Source: Chaetomium olivaceum (taxonomy: Eukaryota; Ascomycota; Sordariomycetes; Sordariales; Chaetomiaceae). Taken from it: a stretch of DNA of 64,000 bases. A program made the position numbers and the translations under genes. The stretch is taken from NCBI GenBank assembly GCA_039881045.1, contig JAYWVB010000047.1, positions 1 through 64,000 on the forward strand, written 5' to 3'. The first letter of the stretch is position 1; each line of letters begins with the position of its first letter. The notes under the pieces were generated by a model. That model was not told the origin of the DNA and ran no database searches. It was given only the letters and a program-made list of their open reading frames with translations. Shown here in pieces: positions 33,825 to 45,613 of the stretch.

Positions 33825-36525
33825 TCAAGATCTCAAAAAGTCCATCCTTTTCCAAGCCGCCACGTAGAGACGTGTAAGCTCTAGGTCAACGGGACCCTCC
33901 TTGGCCATGGTCTGAGAGTGCTCCTTTGCCTTCGCCGTATCTAGTATTAGGCCGCCGCAGGACATGCGCTCAAAGTGGCCATCGAGGAAGTCTACGAGAC
34001 GCGCCGCGGGGTTTTCCGTCTCGGAAGAAGTGGCGAACGGCGGAGCCCTCTTGATTCAGTCCTTGAAGGGGATGGTACAGTGCGGCGGGATATCGAGGGC
34101 GGCTGCCAGCACCGGTGACATAGCCTTCCACTGCTTGCCCACAGGACTGTCGATATGGTACACGTGATAAGCATCCGGCGCGCCGGTGATGCCCATCTTC
34201 AACAAATCCGCCATGACGCTCGCGTAGTGGTCGACCGGAATCCACTGCACGCCGTCAAAGTCGGGCCACGCACGCAGGGCCTGGGCGAACTTCACCAAGA
34301 ACGCAAAGTGCTCAACAGGGTTCCAGAAACCGTTTCTTAACGAGCCGGAGATCTGAGCGGGCCGCACGACCATGGGCCGGAAAAGGCTGGGGTACTTGTG
34401 CAGGGTCTCGTCCAACATGCGCTCGCACACCCACTTACCCTCGCCGTAACCGCTAGGCAGGACGGCGGAAAGCGGCACGCGGTCCTCGAGCATGCGCACC
34501 TCCCCGGCGTAGTCGAGCACGCCGATGGACGATACAAACTGGAAGCCGATGCGGAACGACGGGTGCACGGCCTCGTGGGTGGCCATCTCCCGGGCGAGGT
34601 CTAGAAGGTTCTGCATACCCTGCATCTGGGGCTCGAAGGTGCTGACGGGGCGTGTGCCACTCATGGGCCAGGCGTTGTGCACAATGTGGGTTCCATGTTG
34701 CAAGAGCCACGTGTAGTCGTGCTGTGGTAGGCCTAGCTGCGCCTGGGACGTGTGGGCGTCTAAGACGCGCAGCTTCGCGCGTGGCCCGGGCGACAGCGTG
34801 ATGCCCCTGGATACGAATGCCTCCTGTTGTCTTTTGTCGGCCGATACCCCGCTGATGCTACGACGGTTGAGGCACACCACTTGCGCCATCTCGGGGTTCT
34901 CGGCCAGTTTCTGGACGAGGTGCGAACCGAGACATCCCGTCACGCCCGTTACAAGGACTACGCGCTGAGATTTGCTTGATTGCGCTTTGGTTGACCTTGG
35001 CCTTTCTCTCGTCGGGTAGTAAGGGCTTGCAAGCTTTGCGTGGCCCAACCGTCCGAGTACTTTGTTACAAGCCGTTTCGCTTCGGCTGTGCGACCTGCAA
35101 CGTCACCTCGGTCGAGTTCGGTCGTGTGGCTCGGGGAGAGCTTTGGGAGGCGAGGTCCCTGGGCCCCTGAAGCTAACGCGAAGATGACCTTTTGAACCGC
35201 GTTCTCGGGCAAGTTGCCGTCGGACCAGTCGACGTGCCCGAACCCTGCAGCGTGCAGTTCGCGTTCCCAGTGCTCGGCCGGCACAACCGCGTGTTTCAGC
35301 CGTCGTCAAACAGCCACTACCCCTCTAGAAGCCCAAAGACCAGGTCGATGAAGGGGACCACCTCGGTCATCTCTAAGATCATGACGAACCCGTCCGGCCG
35401 CAGAGCCTGCCGTACGTTCGAAGCCGAGACAACCAGGTTATGCGTGGCGTGGATGGCACTGCTGGCAAACACTAGGTGCTGCCCCCGGAGCTCTTCGGCC
35501 GGCAACTTCTCGATGTCGTGCACCGCAAACCGCATGAAGGGATACATCTTGCTGAACCGGCGACGCGCGTTGGCGGCCAACGACGGCGACAAGTAGGTGA
35601 ACTTGTATTCAACCCGCATAATACCCCGCGCTTCGAGTGATGCCAATAGCGGCGCCATGACGAGCGTAGTATCTCCCGTCCCGGGGCCCATCTCAAGCAC
35701 CTTGAACGTCTCGCCCGTGCCGCCGCGGCTCTGGATACGTTCCGCCAGACGCTCCACCACGTCGCGCATCCGCCGGTAGCTCATCTAGTTGAATGCATGA
35801 GCCGGCCGTGCTGCGGGAGAAAGGGGACCCGGTCGAGCAGCTGGCCCGCGGTGGCGGTGGCGATGGGGCAGCCGAGCTCGGTGAGGGCCTCGCAGACGAG
35901 CGCCGTGCAGAGACGGTTGCTGCCGGCGAGGACGGTCCTTTCCGTTTTTTTCGATCTCGTACTCCCGCATGAGATTGTCCGTGGCCATCTTCACCTCGCC
36001 GAAGGATTCGAGGATGTCGGTTGGGGGGAGGACTAGGTTGCTCACCGCCGGTGGCGCCGATGCCGAGTTCAGGGGCTTCAGGCTGCCGGGGACGGGCTCG
36101 GTCTTTTAGGCTTTCTGCGGCGGCGGAGTGTAGCTGCTCGAGTCCGGGGTCTCTGAGCCAGAGGACCCTTTGCTGCCGTCCCCTTCGCTTGGCTCCGACC
36201 ATGCTGCTCCTCCGCCGGTCGAAGATGAATGATCATCTTCCTCGTCTATGACCCCGCTAGCCTCCTCCTCGTCATCGTCCTCAGCAGGTTGGTCGGTGCC
36301 AAAGAGCGCCTTGGCCACACATGCCACAAACTTGCGCAGACTCGTGGCATCCATCTGTTTGGCCTGGGTAATATCCCTCCATCCGGAGCCCGCCTTTTCC
36401 TTCTTTGGCTTGGCCGCCTTCTTTTGGACCATCTTCTTGCCCCGCCTCTTGGTCCTACGATATACGTCTCCAACAGCAGGCGCGGAGGCCGCGACGGTGC
36501 TGAAACACATGTAGTGTACGTGCAT
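33825..36525 (-). pseudogene. Decayed C-terminal part of a non-reducing polyketide synthase (methyltransferase and reductase domains)
   Basis: Read on the minus strand. A low-complexity linker (36525-36108) stays in frame with a conserved segment (TDILESFGEVKMATDNLMREYE) through a TAA at 36106-36108. Then come the C-methyltransferase domain (about 35317-35784: VLEMGPGTGDTTLVMAPLL, HLVFASSAIHATHNL), and after a further break the thioester reductase domain (about 34056-35000: VVLVTGVTGCLGSHLVQKL, SGYGEGKWVCERML with YxxxK). A TGA replaces the Trp expected after PFKD near 34056. The true C-terminus (VAAWKRMDFLRS) ends at 33825. Other defects are a frame shift in an A7 run near 35950, an apparent large deletion near 35785, a TAG at a conserved Trp near 35317, and shifts near 35300 and 35000. 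KS, AT and PT domains are absent, so it cannot make a polyketide. MT plus reductive release is typical of aldehyde- or azaphilone-type synthases. Confidence 0.82.
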
Positions 36526-36818
36526 TAGATATTACACTGTGGAAGGGTGTAAGATGATGTATAAGGACAAGATGGCTGATGCTGCTAAGGAAGGCATTAA
36601 ACTGATAGTTATAAGAACGGACAACCGCACCATGAAATAACACCTACTATATACCTTACGTATCTTACCTATCCAACTCTAGGTACCAACGGTGACAGCG
36701 GAAACTGTCTCTGGTCTGAGGAAGGCAAAACGCGATTTTGGACGGTGGGGTCCTAGTGGTGTGGCGGACTAACGCTTGTAAAGGAAGCAATGCTAGAAGG
36801 AATGACGTAAACCTACTA

Positions 36819-38037
36819 CTAATACCTCAAAGATGTTATCAGAATGGCAACAGATGCCGCAGCCACCTGTCCAAGGGCCAGGGCGCTGTTCCAGTCAAAC
36901 CCAGCGCCCCGAGAAAGGAGAACTACAAGCCAGACAAGGCCAATACCTAAAACCCCTCCCGAAACCAAATACGGAACTTCCAGCTTGATCCGATCCATTT
37001 GCCAACCAAAAACAAAATGAAGGGCCCTGACTGGAGTTTTGCCATTCCAGAGCTTGTTCATTGATGGTATTTCTACTCGGTCATCTCCGCTGTTATTATA
37101 ATGTCAGTATTGTAAGGACCCAGTGGTGTGTTGAAGAGGCTTACGATGTCGGGTAAATACAGCTGTCCTGTATCATTCCAGACAAAGTATCCAACCCGTT
37201 AGCATTCGCGGGGTTTCGGGCACAAGTGGTGAACAAGTAGTGCAACGGTATCCGCCGCAGACGTTCCTTGGATTTCGCTGCTGACACGGTAAGACATTCC
37301 TGGTCCCAGTATATCCACCCGTTTTCGCAGTTCGTGGCGTGGAAGCCGTCGTAACAGGATTCCCAGTTGTTGATAATGTCGGGGATTGGCTCCCTGTCGA
37401 TTTTCTGTTGGCAGTCCTGTTTCGTCTTTTCAAGGTCCACTGGTAGCATCAGACCCGAGAAACGACCATCGTAGCTCATCCTGCCGTCAAATTGAAACTA
37501 GTACCATTGTGGCGGTCGCTGGTTAGTGTTTAGAGACTCATAAGGAAAAAGAAAAAGAAAAGAAAAAAAACATTGTTCTTCAAAACTTACGAGAACCTCA
37601 GTAACGCTCACCACACCGTAGAACGGCAGCCACTGCCTCCACTTCCCAAGATGCTGGAAGCATATTTTGAGCATCCTGATATACACTGCCCTGTCGTCTT
37701 CGAGAACGGTATCCCATGGCTCAAAACGCGCGTACCTCATCTTGGCTTTAGGGCTATCCATAGAGTACGAAGGAGTTTCGGAAAGAGAGTCCTCCTCGGC
37801 AAGCTCAATCTCCCATCCTATTTTCTTCCTCGGTCGGTTTGATTTGAGACATCGCACCTGAACCGCATATTGCCCGTTCCGGGGGCAATCTAGACAGATG
37901 AAACAGACGGTGCCCGACTTTTCAAGGGGAGAGTCGGCGCTAGAGGGCAGAGGGAGCGATAATACAGTTTGTATGGGTAACCTCCGGGCCCCTAATCGTT
38001 CGAGATCGAGTCCGTATCGGGCTTCGGGAATCGCCAT
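36819..38037 (-). CDS. Membrane-anchored protein of unknown function
   Basis: I do not recognise the family. Three exons on the minus strand, 37591-38037, 37145-37497 and 36819-37089, join in frame to give 356 aa. The N-terminal part is soluble, with a CFICLDCPRNGQ cysteine cluster (about 46-54) and several Trp- and Cys-containing segments (NNWESCYDGFHATNCENG). The C-terminus has a hydrophobic stretch (PYLVSGGVLGIGLVWLVVLL) and a second weaker one, consistent with a C-terminal membrane anchor. Overall layout resembles the many lineage-specific fungal proteins with a variable head and C-terminal TM pair. It lies between the PKS relic and the acyltransferase remnant; there is no evidence of a metabolic role. 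Confidence 0.6.
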
Positions 38038-38757
38038 GATGCTAGTAATAAATGCCTTGAGCTTGGCGGAGAATCAATGAGGTTAGGAATGGAATAAGGA
38101 GTTTGGGATTTAAACAAAGAAAAAGGAAAAGTCGAATAAGGGAGGTAAGGTACCTACTTATACCAGCAATCCCACGAGGCTCTGGTCAGGCAGCACCACA
38201 TAACCAGCGTAGGAAGACGGCCTGCGTCATGTATGTGTAACCTCAGTCCACAAATCATGGTGATCCGCAAGAGCCTCCCAATCGTTTTCGGTCCCATTCG
38301 GGGCCGGTAAGTTGTCGTAACCGTTGTGTGGTGCATGAGAATGCCTTGCCGTCTTGGCACAAAATCAGGGCCTTTTTTTCTTTCTTTCGTTTGACCTTCT
38401 AACAAATGCAGTTGCATAAATATTTGAGTGTTGGAGTGATGCACGCACCATAGCATCAAAGTGCGTCGGCATACGTTTAATGGCAGATATGATCGTCAAT
38501 TTCTATCAATCAATTGTCTCGTATCGGCACTTCGCCGAGGGCACACTTATCCGATGAGAGCAAACTTCAAGCAGGTTAATATGTTGCAACGCACAGCTCT
38601 CATTTCTTCCAACCTTCACTCACCCCTCGCCCAGCGCAAATTACTAAAGGTCTTACTCCAGCCATACCCAACTCCATGGCTTCTCGCGTCAAGTACCGAT
38701 GATTAGGTAGGTACATGGAATGATCGCCACGCCGAGTGGAATCATGCGCCCGCCGCT
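38038..38757. other. Intergenic region
   Basis: About 720 bp with no recognisable gene. It contains a pyrimidine run (CTTTTTTTCTTTCTTTCG) near 38370. Confidence 0.4.
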
Positions 38758-39721
38758 ATTTCAACGTGAGCACTCTTCATCACCACGTCGCTCACTAGAG
38801 CACCCAAAGATGCGCTTTGCATAATGCCGAAAATGGCGAGATTTTGGACACGGTGTCTGGGGCGATTCTGTGTGAGAGACGGGCTGCGCAGAGGCTTTGC
38901 CAGAAGAAGGCGACCACGACGTCGTCCTCGTTGACGGGTCGGGATGGATCGCGCGCCGACTTGGTGAGCTTGGAGAGCGATGCGACGGGCAGATTGAAGT
39001 GGTACCATGTTGGAGGGCTGGCACGGAGCGCAAATCGATATAGCCCGGTGGGCCACGTAAAGGAGGAATCCTTCAGGGGCTCGCTGGCGGGGATAAGTTC
39101 AGTCAATCCGCGTCGGTCACGGTTCGCCTGCTCGAGGTCGGCTTCGGCAATGGCATCACCGTTAAGGATGGCGGCGAGCAACTTGGGAACTTGCAGGTTG
39201 GCCGTGGCATCCATCACAGTGTGATGCGAACTGAAGTTGAGAACAAGACCGCCTCGAACAAAGTTGGCTTGAAGGGTGATGACTGGTACCGGTCCCGTAA
39301 GCCCATGAGGTTGCGTGAGTGCCGGCCAGGGGGACAGCACTTTGCCATCTAGTTTGCTGATGGGAACACCTGCAGCAAGGAGCTGCGACACGGGCATGAT
39401 ACTATCGTCGCAATCCTTGACATGTAAAAGAACCCTAGGCGTATCTTCGGGCCAGGGAACTGTCGTGAGCACCCCTGACCTTCGGCCCATCTGCCGTCAC
39501 CACCAGGGGATCTTCTCGATCAGCCGGTCTAGGCCGGTTTGGAGAGTGGAAACAACGGTGCTGCGGTCGACATCGAGTGGGAGTTCATACCCAAAGGTTA
39601 CGTGAGTGTAGGCGTTGAGGACGGGGAACTGGCCCATGAGGTTGGGAAGGTCGTCGAGGTTGGTGTCGCTGCCCTCACCACCGGGCTGCTCCCTGGTCAG
39701 GTTGTCTTGCTTGGAGTCCAT
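38758..39721 (-). pseudogene. Truncated acyltransferase of the trichothecene 3-O-acetyltransferase/BAHD-like family
   Basis: Minus-strand remnant of a CoA-dependent O-acyltransferase. It starts at ATG 39719-39721 (MDSKQDNLTREQ), continues LDDLPNLMGQFPVLNAYTHV, and has the catalytic HxxxD motif (SSHHTVMDA) and the VNEDDVVVAFFWQSLCAARL segment before the conserved second-half start. An in-frame TGA at 39497-39499 follows IEKIPWW. A better reading in the next frame (VTADGPKV) suggests two compensating one-base changes in short C and G runs rather than a simple nonsense mutation. The C-terminal quarter of the family, including the DFGWG-type segment, is missing: coding similarity stops near 38,800. 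Such acyltransferases often decorate azaphilone-type polyketides, which fits the adjacent PKS relic. Confidence 0.65.
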
Positions 39722-40076
39722 TGCGTAGCTAGTTGGTACGGGCGGCTATTCGATAACGGTCATTACCTTAATGAAAGCTGTCTATCTCTCGGGCCGCGGC
39801 TACCTAAACCTTACCTGTTCTATCACTATCATTGTGTGTTAGGTCTTACTGAGGATCACTTATACGGTCCTCAATTAGATACGGACTTTCTTTTGTCCGC
39901 GGGACATTTCTCGCCAATGAGAATACGAACTACGTTGGCGAAGATGTTTGTAGGGCGGCTCCTTGTTGCGCCGACACGGACTCCGACAATTCCGATCCTG
40001 ATTCGAACTTTGAACCGGGCCATGACCGCAAAATCGCCTCCCAACAAACCTTGAAGGCGTGCGGTATCCGGAAATT

Positions 40077-41955
40077 ATGGAAAGGCGAGGCCCGAGTCAT
40101 TTAGGCCCTTACGGACTTGCTTGCACGAATTGCTTCAAAGCCAAGTGCAAATGCGTCGCCCGTACTGATGGCGGTGAAGGATGTCAACGCTGCCACCGCC
40201 TTCACAAACAATGTCGTCCGTCCGATTCCATCCGGAGGCGTACCATGGACAAGACGCAAAGCTCGGCGTCCCGAATTGCTGAGCTTGAGGGAAAGCTTAA
40301 CAGTCTGATTTCACAACTGCAGACTCGCAATGTCATCGGTGGCGACCCGTCACACTCAGGACCATCAAGTCAAAGCGACTCGAGACCCGTTGATTCGCAT
40401 TCAGGGGCAGAATCAGCCCACCAATTTTATACCTCAGAGCACGAAGCTCAAGAGGGCGGCCATGCAGAAGCCGATGACCATTACGATGATGATTATGATG
40501 ACAATCCACGAACCGTCCGCCGCGGTGGTTCTCCAAGGGCCGTGACCACATCGGACTCCGCGGAGCCACAAATCCCCGCGACAGAAGCCGAGACTCTCCT
40601 CAACACGTTCCGATCTTGCATGTTGTCTCACTTTCCATTTGTCTACCTCCCTGCCAGCCTTAACCCCATCAACTTCGGAGCGATCGGCCGTTCCTCTTCC
40701 GTGCCATTTCGTGCGTCGCGTCACCCTCGGCAAAGGAGAAGGCGGCGCGAGGGAAGCTTCTGAAGGCGGCAATAATTGAGGAAATCTTGGGAAACAATTA
40801 TCAGTCCACCAAGATCCGGATGGACTTACTGCTGGCGCTTTTGACATACATCTCTTGGGGCTGGGATCACGTACTCAATCGCGGCAGCTTGCTGCGGCTC
40901 ATGTCGCAAGCGAACTTGCTAGCCTGTGAGATACGAATGGACGGGCCACCTCCCCCGGACACGCACATCATGACTCCATTTACCCCTCGGTTTAGCCCGT
41001 CCGATGGTGGGGGATCTGTGACGAGAGAAGATTTTCTAGCGCAACAGCGCGCTGTCCTAGCATGCTTTGCGCTCAGCTCTGTGGTCTCGACCTACTGTGA
41101 CCAAGTTATAGATGCACTGCGATGGACACCGCAGAGATGGACGACGGGATCGCCGCCATAAGCAACAATCAAAGCTGCCCTACCGACGCGGCCCTCGCCA
41201 TCCAGGTTCGCCTACAACTGCTCGCGCAGAAGTCAGTCCAGATCCAGCAACACCAGCAGCTGGAACAGGGACAGGTTCCCGTGACCGAACTGACTACGTT
41301 CCAAGCCATCATGGCCCTCACCACCCTCCAAACCCAACGCCAGGAGATCCAAACCTCCCTGTCTCCCACCGTCCCCCAGCGTGACCTCCTCACCGCCCAC
41401 ATCCATGCTACCGAGCTCAGCATCAGCGAGATCACTCACGCCGTGAGTGCCATGGTGCCCATCATGATCACGCAGTTCTCGCGCATGGCCGGCACGCGGG
41501 AGCCAATGGGCGGCAGCGATGATGCGCCGGGTTCCGGCTCTGGCACCGACACCACAGCCTCGGCCCGCCACGAGCGCATCGCCTACCTCTGGCAGTGCGT
41601 GCGCGCCGTACAAGCCTGCACCGCCGCCTTGCTGGCCCCGGAGCCGGCCCGCTTTCGCGGCATCTCGTTGGTGCAGTGGGCCCAGCTCGCACATTGCGCT
41701 GTTGCGCTGCACCGGCTGACCGTCACGTGTAATGATGCGGCCTGGGACCGCGATGCGGTTCGGGAGGTAGTGGACTTGCCCGATCTACTAGGCCGTGTGG
41801 CGGCGAAGTTGGAGTTGGCTGCTGCTGAGCGGCTGCCGCACCAGCACCAGCAAGAGCCTGATGAGGTGTTTACACGGTTGGCGAGGATGTTACGCGACTT
41901 TCACCCGGATGAGAGTGGCGCCGTGACGGGAAACTTGCATAGTCGCCCATTTTAA
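40077..41955 (+). CDS. Zn2Cys6 fungal transcription factor
   Basis: DNA-binding regulator of the Gal4-type family, about 627 aa, apparently intronless. The N-terminal cluster reads ACTNCFKAKCKC...GCQRCHRLHKQC, the six-Cys zinc cluster, followed by a coiled-coil (RIAELEGKLNSLISQLQ). After a linker with an acidic patch (DDHYDDDYDDN), the middle region has LLLALLTYISWGWDHV and LACFALSSVVSTYCDQ, typical of the fungal regulator middle homology region. The C-terminus is Gln- and Ala-rich. Two apparent missing bases break the frame, near 40676-40682 and 41131-41137. Conserved sequence spans both. The start at ATG 40077 lies about 15 residues before the zinc cluster. It may have been the pathway regulator of the metabolite genes around it, inferred from position only. 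Confidence 0.8.
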
Positions 41956-42176
41956 TGAGGTACACACTTCCTGGCGATGTTTGTTTACCCACATTTTTAG
42001 ACTGGGCGAGGCCAGTGGTATGGTGAGATGGAATGTATTTGAAGTGTGTAAAGGCGTTGTAGTTGCATTATGCTATTGTATGGCATCTAACGCCAGGTAA
42101 GCTTCATGTTATTTCAACTTCTTGATTTCAGACGGTACTCTCCCACTTCTAGCTTCTTTCCAGATTCTTATGTTCA

Positions 42177-42999
42177 TCATTCCCTCAGAAAACGCAAAAA
42201 GACTCGAGCAATTGCCACCCCGTCATGTTTGTCTTCTACCCTCTTGATGGCATCCTCAAAGGGCCCGTCTGGGATAGCCCCTGCCTGGTGCCGAACGCGC
42301 AACATCTCGCCCATCATGAACGGGGAGAACTCCGGGTGGCCCTGCACTGTGATGAGCCGGCGAGGGATATGCATGGCCTGGATCGGGCATTGCTCGGTGT
42401 GGGCCAACGGTATCACTCCGGGGGGCAATTCCAGGACAACATCGCGATGTGTTTGGTAAATGTTCTAGCCGTCACCGTGGTCAGCAACCCCAGTCCCCAC
42501 CACAAAGGATCAAAACTCACCAGCTTCTCCCCACCAAATACCCTCCTCCCCTCCTCACTCAATTCGATTTCCGTCACACTCAACTCCCACCCAGCGGCGA
42601 CGGCGCCACCTTCGCCCCCAGCGCGCGCGCCACGATCTGATGCCCGAAACACACCCCAACCACCCTCACCCGCCCGCCGTCCAACAACCGCCTCACGTAC
42701 TCCACCAGCCGGACCACCCACGCATCCTCCGCGTACGCCGCGGCCCGCGAGCCCGTGATTAGCACAGCGTCGATGGCCTCCGGGTCGGGGTATCCCGCGT
42801 CGGGCGCCGCGTTCACGACGTCGTGGGATGTGAGGGTGAGCTGGGAGTCGAGGGTTTGGGGCGGGTCGAGGCTGGTGCAGGCGTTGCGGAGGAGGGTGGT
42901 GAAGATGGCGTCGAAGGGGCCGAGCTTGGCGGCGATCTGGGGGAGAGGTTGGTCGGTGACGAGGATGGCGAGGCGGACAGGGGGTGGTGAAAGTCCCAT
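42177..42999 (-). CDS. Class I glutamine amidotransferase-like protein
   Basis: Minus-strand gene with exons 42521-42999 and 42177-42464, about 255 aa. It has the class I GATase fold: a VLITGSRAAAY segment, the nucleophile elbow GVCFGHQIVARALG with the catalytic Cys, and the catalytic His-Glu pair in GHPEF near the C-terminus. Stand-alone members of this family in fungi resemble the GMP-synthase glutaminase domain; their substrates are mostly unknown. One base is missing near 42590-42600, where the frame changes between VAPSP and GWELSVTEIE. Both parts fit the family, so it is treated as one gene. A GTGAGT donor and CTAG acceptor support the intron. Confidence 0.8.
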
Positions 43000-43969
43000 G
43001 GTGTTTTGGATTTTGGGGTTGTTTACTTGCGTTCTGTGGATATTGGGCTTTCTTCTTTTTTCCCTTTGGTTTCTGGTTCTGTTTCCCAGCTTTACCGGTG
43101 TTAGGCTTCTGTGTTATTTGTTGACCTTTTCCGCTATCCCTCTCTGCATCTTCATACGTGCGGGGAAGTCGTCTACCCTATCAACAAGGGGAGTGCCCAA
43201 CTGCTTGGCTCATATTAGTCGATGAGTTAGCATATGTATGTAATCTTCGGATTTCTTCATCAGTTCATGTCATCCACCCGACCTCCGATCCCCATTTCTT
43301 CCTTCGCCGGTTACGGGCCAAGAGCGCGGGGTGATTGGTGCCCGTGGTGCTTAAATACTCATTTTCGTTACCGGGAGCTGAGGAGTGCCGTGGAGTGTGG
43401 AACTCCTCCGACGCTCTCCTTCCGTGGTCGGCCAACTCGGATCTCGATCAGGAAAAAAGAAGTACATCCCTCTCCGCGGACCGTACCGCTGAGGGCGGAG
43501 AATGGCCGAGACCGTCTCACGTCAGCGGAAGCGAGTTGTGGCAGCCACCTGCCGCTGCGGGTGGATCTCGGGAGCAGATCCTTAACCAGGGGTAAGAAAA
43601 AAACCGGTCCAGGTCATGTGGATAACTCGTAATGATGGAGGCACGGTAGGGTGCCGGTGTGAGGTGAGGAGAGAACCCCCATTGGCCATGGGTTTGTCAT
43701 AAGGAGCCACGAGAACACGCATCGAACAGAAGGCGACAGAAGGTGGACCAACATGCCATCCGGACGAGGATGTCGTCAGTCAGGCGTCTAGGTTGGGTTG
43801 CTGCTCATCTAGGCAGTTACTGTTTAGTCTAGTGCGTCTACTGTTTGTCTAAGCGCTTGAAAGCAACCCGCCTGCCGCAGACCAACTCCTTAGCAGCATG
43901 CCCCGTTTCAACCCCATCGACGCCCCAGTAAAGCCAGGGCATTCTAATTATACCTTTTCGAACCTCTAT
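43000..43969. other. Intergenic region between GATase and MFS genes
   Basis: About 970 bp. It should contain the GATase promoter on the left and the MFS 3' end on the right. No gene or repeat was recognised. Confidence 0.45.
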
Positions 43970-45613
43970 CTAAACTCCGGTTCCTTCTCCCTCACTTCCC
44001 GTCGCCTCAGCGGACGAGTTTAGGTTGTTTAGCACCGGGTCCTTGATGACAATATACTGAGAATGCGCCCGTATCCTCCTCCCGTACTTGTACAAGACCC
44101 ATGGCACCGGTACCAACACCACCGACACAAATCCTAACAAACTACTCGCCCAACCGATTCCCAGAGACGAAAACATCTGCACCGTGAACATGGGAAATGC
44201 GCCCCCGAACGCGTATCGAAGAAGGCTGTTGGCGCTGAGGGCGCTCGCACCGTGCAGTGACCCATACGAATTCATGATGTAGAGAGCTCCGCTGCTGTAC
44301 ACCATGATGTTCCCGACGGCAAATGGCACGGCGGCCACCACGGGGCTCGGCCAGTAGGCGCCGGCGTTGGCCGACCAGCCAAACCAGAACAAACTCGCCG
44401 GGTTAAGCGCCGAGCCCACCATGGCACCGTACAAACGGTACTCGGGCGGGACGGAACCGACGCCATATTTGGCCTCGAGCGCCGGGTAGGTCCGGCGGTC
44501 AATGTAAACAACGGCAAGGAAGCCGATAACGCAACCCAGCGCGATAGAGATAAAGGTCAGCCCCTGCTCCCCCGGCGTGAAGTTGTACCCGCCACCGCTG
44601 CCAAAGATGTACGGGAACGCGGCGAAGAAACTGTAGAAAACGGCAAAGTTAAAGGCCATATAGATGGTCATGAAGAGCACGATGGACTCGACAAAAAGCA
44701 TCTTGAAGGGCTTGAGCACGATGCGCTGCACCACAGCACTCGAGGGGAAGGCAACCTTGGGCGAATGCGCTGAAGTTGGCGCGCTGGATCGCTTCTCATC
44801 TCGCTCACGCTTCTGGAGAATGGTCTTCTTGTACGTCTCAAACTGCGGGAGAGCATACAGGTAGTTGAAGGCGACCATGAAGAGGATGACCCATTCTAGC
44901 CAGCGGAAGCCTTTGGCCTCGCTGAGGAAACCGCCAATGACAGGCCCTGAGATAGTGGTTAGCAAAGCATGAAGTGAATAAGGGCGAGAGGGGTGACCGT
45001 GTTTATCGTACCAAAGGCCGGTCCGAGAAAGGGGGACACAAAGTAAAAGGGATAGACGAATCCGGCACGCGCGGGCTCCCAAATGTCGGCATTGGTGCCT
45101 CCACCCACCGAAACGACGGCGCTCCCAAAGAAACCAGCCAGAGTGCGGCAGATGATCAAGGTCGCAAAGTTCTGGGCCAGTCCAGAGCCTAGAATAAAGA
45201 AGCCAAAAACAGGAACGGTAGTCAGATACACGATCCTGCGACCATAGTACTCGCTGACGGGGGCGGCAATGATGGCTCCGAGGCCCAATGCCCAGAGAAA
45301 GAGCGAAAGTCCAAGCAACGATTCTGTGTGGAAGACACCGAACTCGCGAGATACATCGCTGGCTCCGGATGTGTAGACGGAAGAAGCAAAGGACCTGCAT
45401 GAGTCAACATCCCGGCACGTATTTTGGGTTGAGATTGGAAGAGGACAGCGTCCAGTCTATCACATACACGTTGACGCAGAGCAGGGCCGGGATGCTCGTC
45501 ATGTAGATGCGCTTCCACATGGGCCAGTTGTAGGGACAATCTGGGTCATCCGGCCCCCGCCAGTCGTCGCTTGCTGCTGGAGTTTCTTGTGTTTCTTGTG
45601 CCATGTTGACCAT
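43970..45613 (-). CDS. Major facilitator superfamily transporter, DHA1 type
   Basis: Twelve-helix plasma-membrane proton antiporter of the DHA1 multidrug/polyamine group. Exons on the minus strand, 45468-45613, 45012-45394 and 43970-44946, join in frame to 501 aa with no frame break. Typical features are the N-terminal DWRGPDDPDCPYNWPMWKR, the motif-A-like loop APVSEYYGRRIVYL, TLIICRTLAGFFGSA, and motif C in the fifth helix (FLGPAFGPVIGGFLSEAKGFRW), followed by a charged central loop (QKRERDEKRSS). The second half has TPGEQGLTFISIALGCVIGF and YGSLHGASALSANSLLRYAFGG. ATG codons at 45613 and 45604 are both possible starts. The substrate could be a toxin, drug or polyamine. Position among metabolite-type genes makes export of a product possible but unproven. 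Confidence 0.92.
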
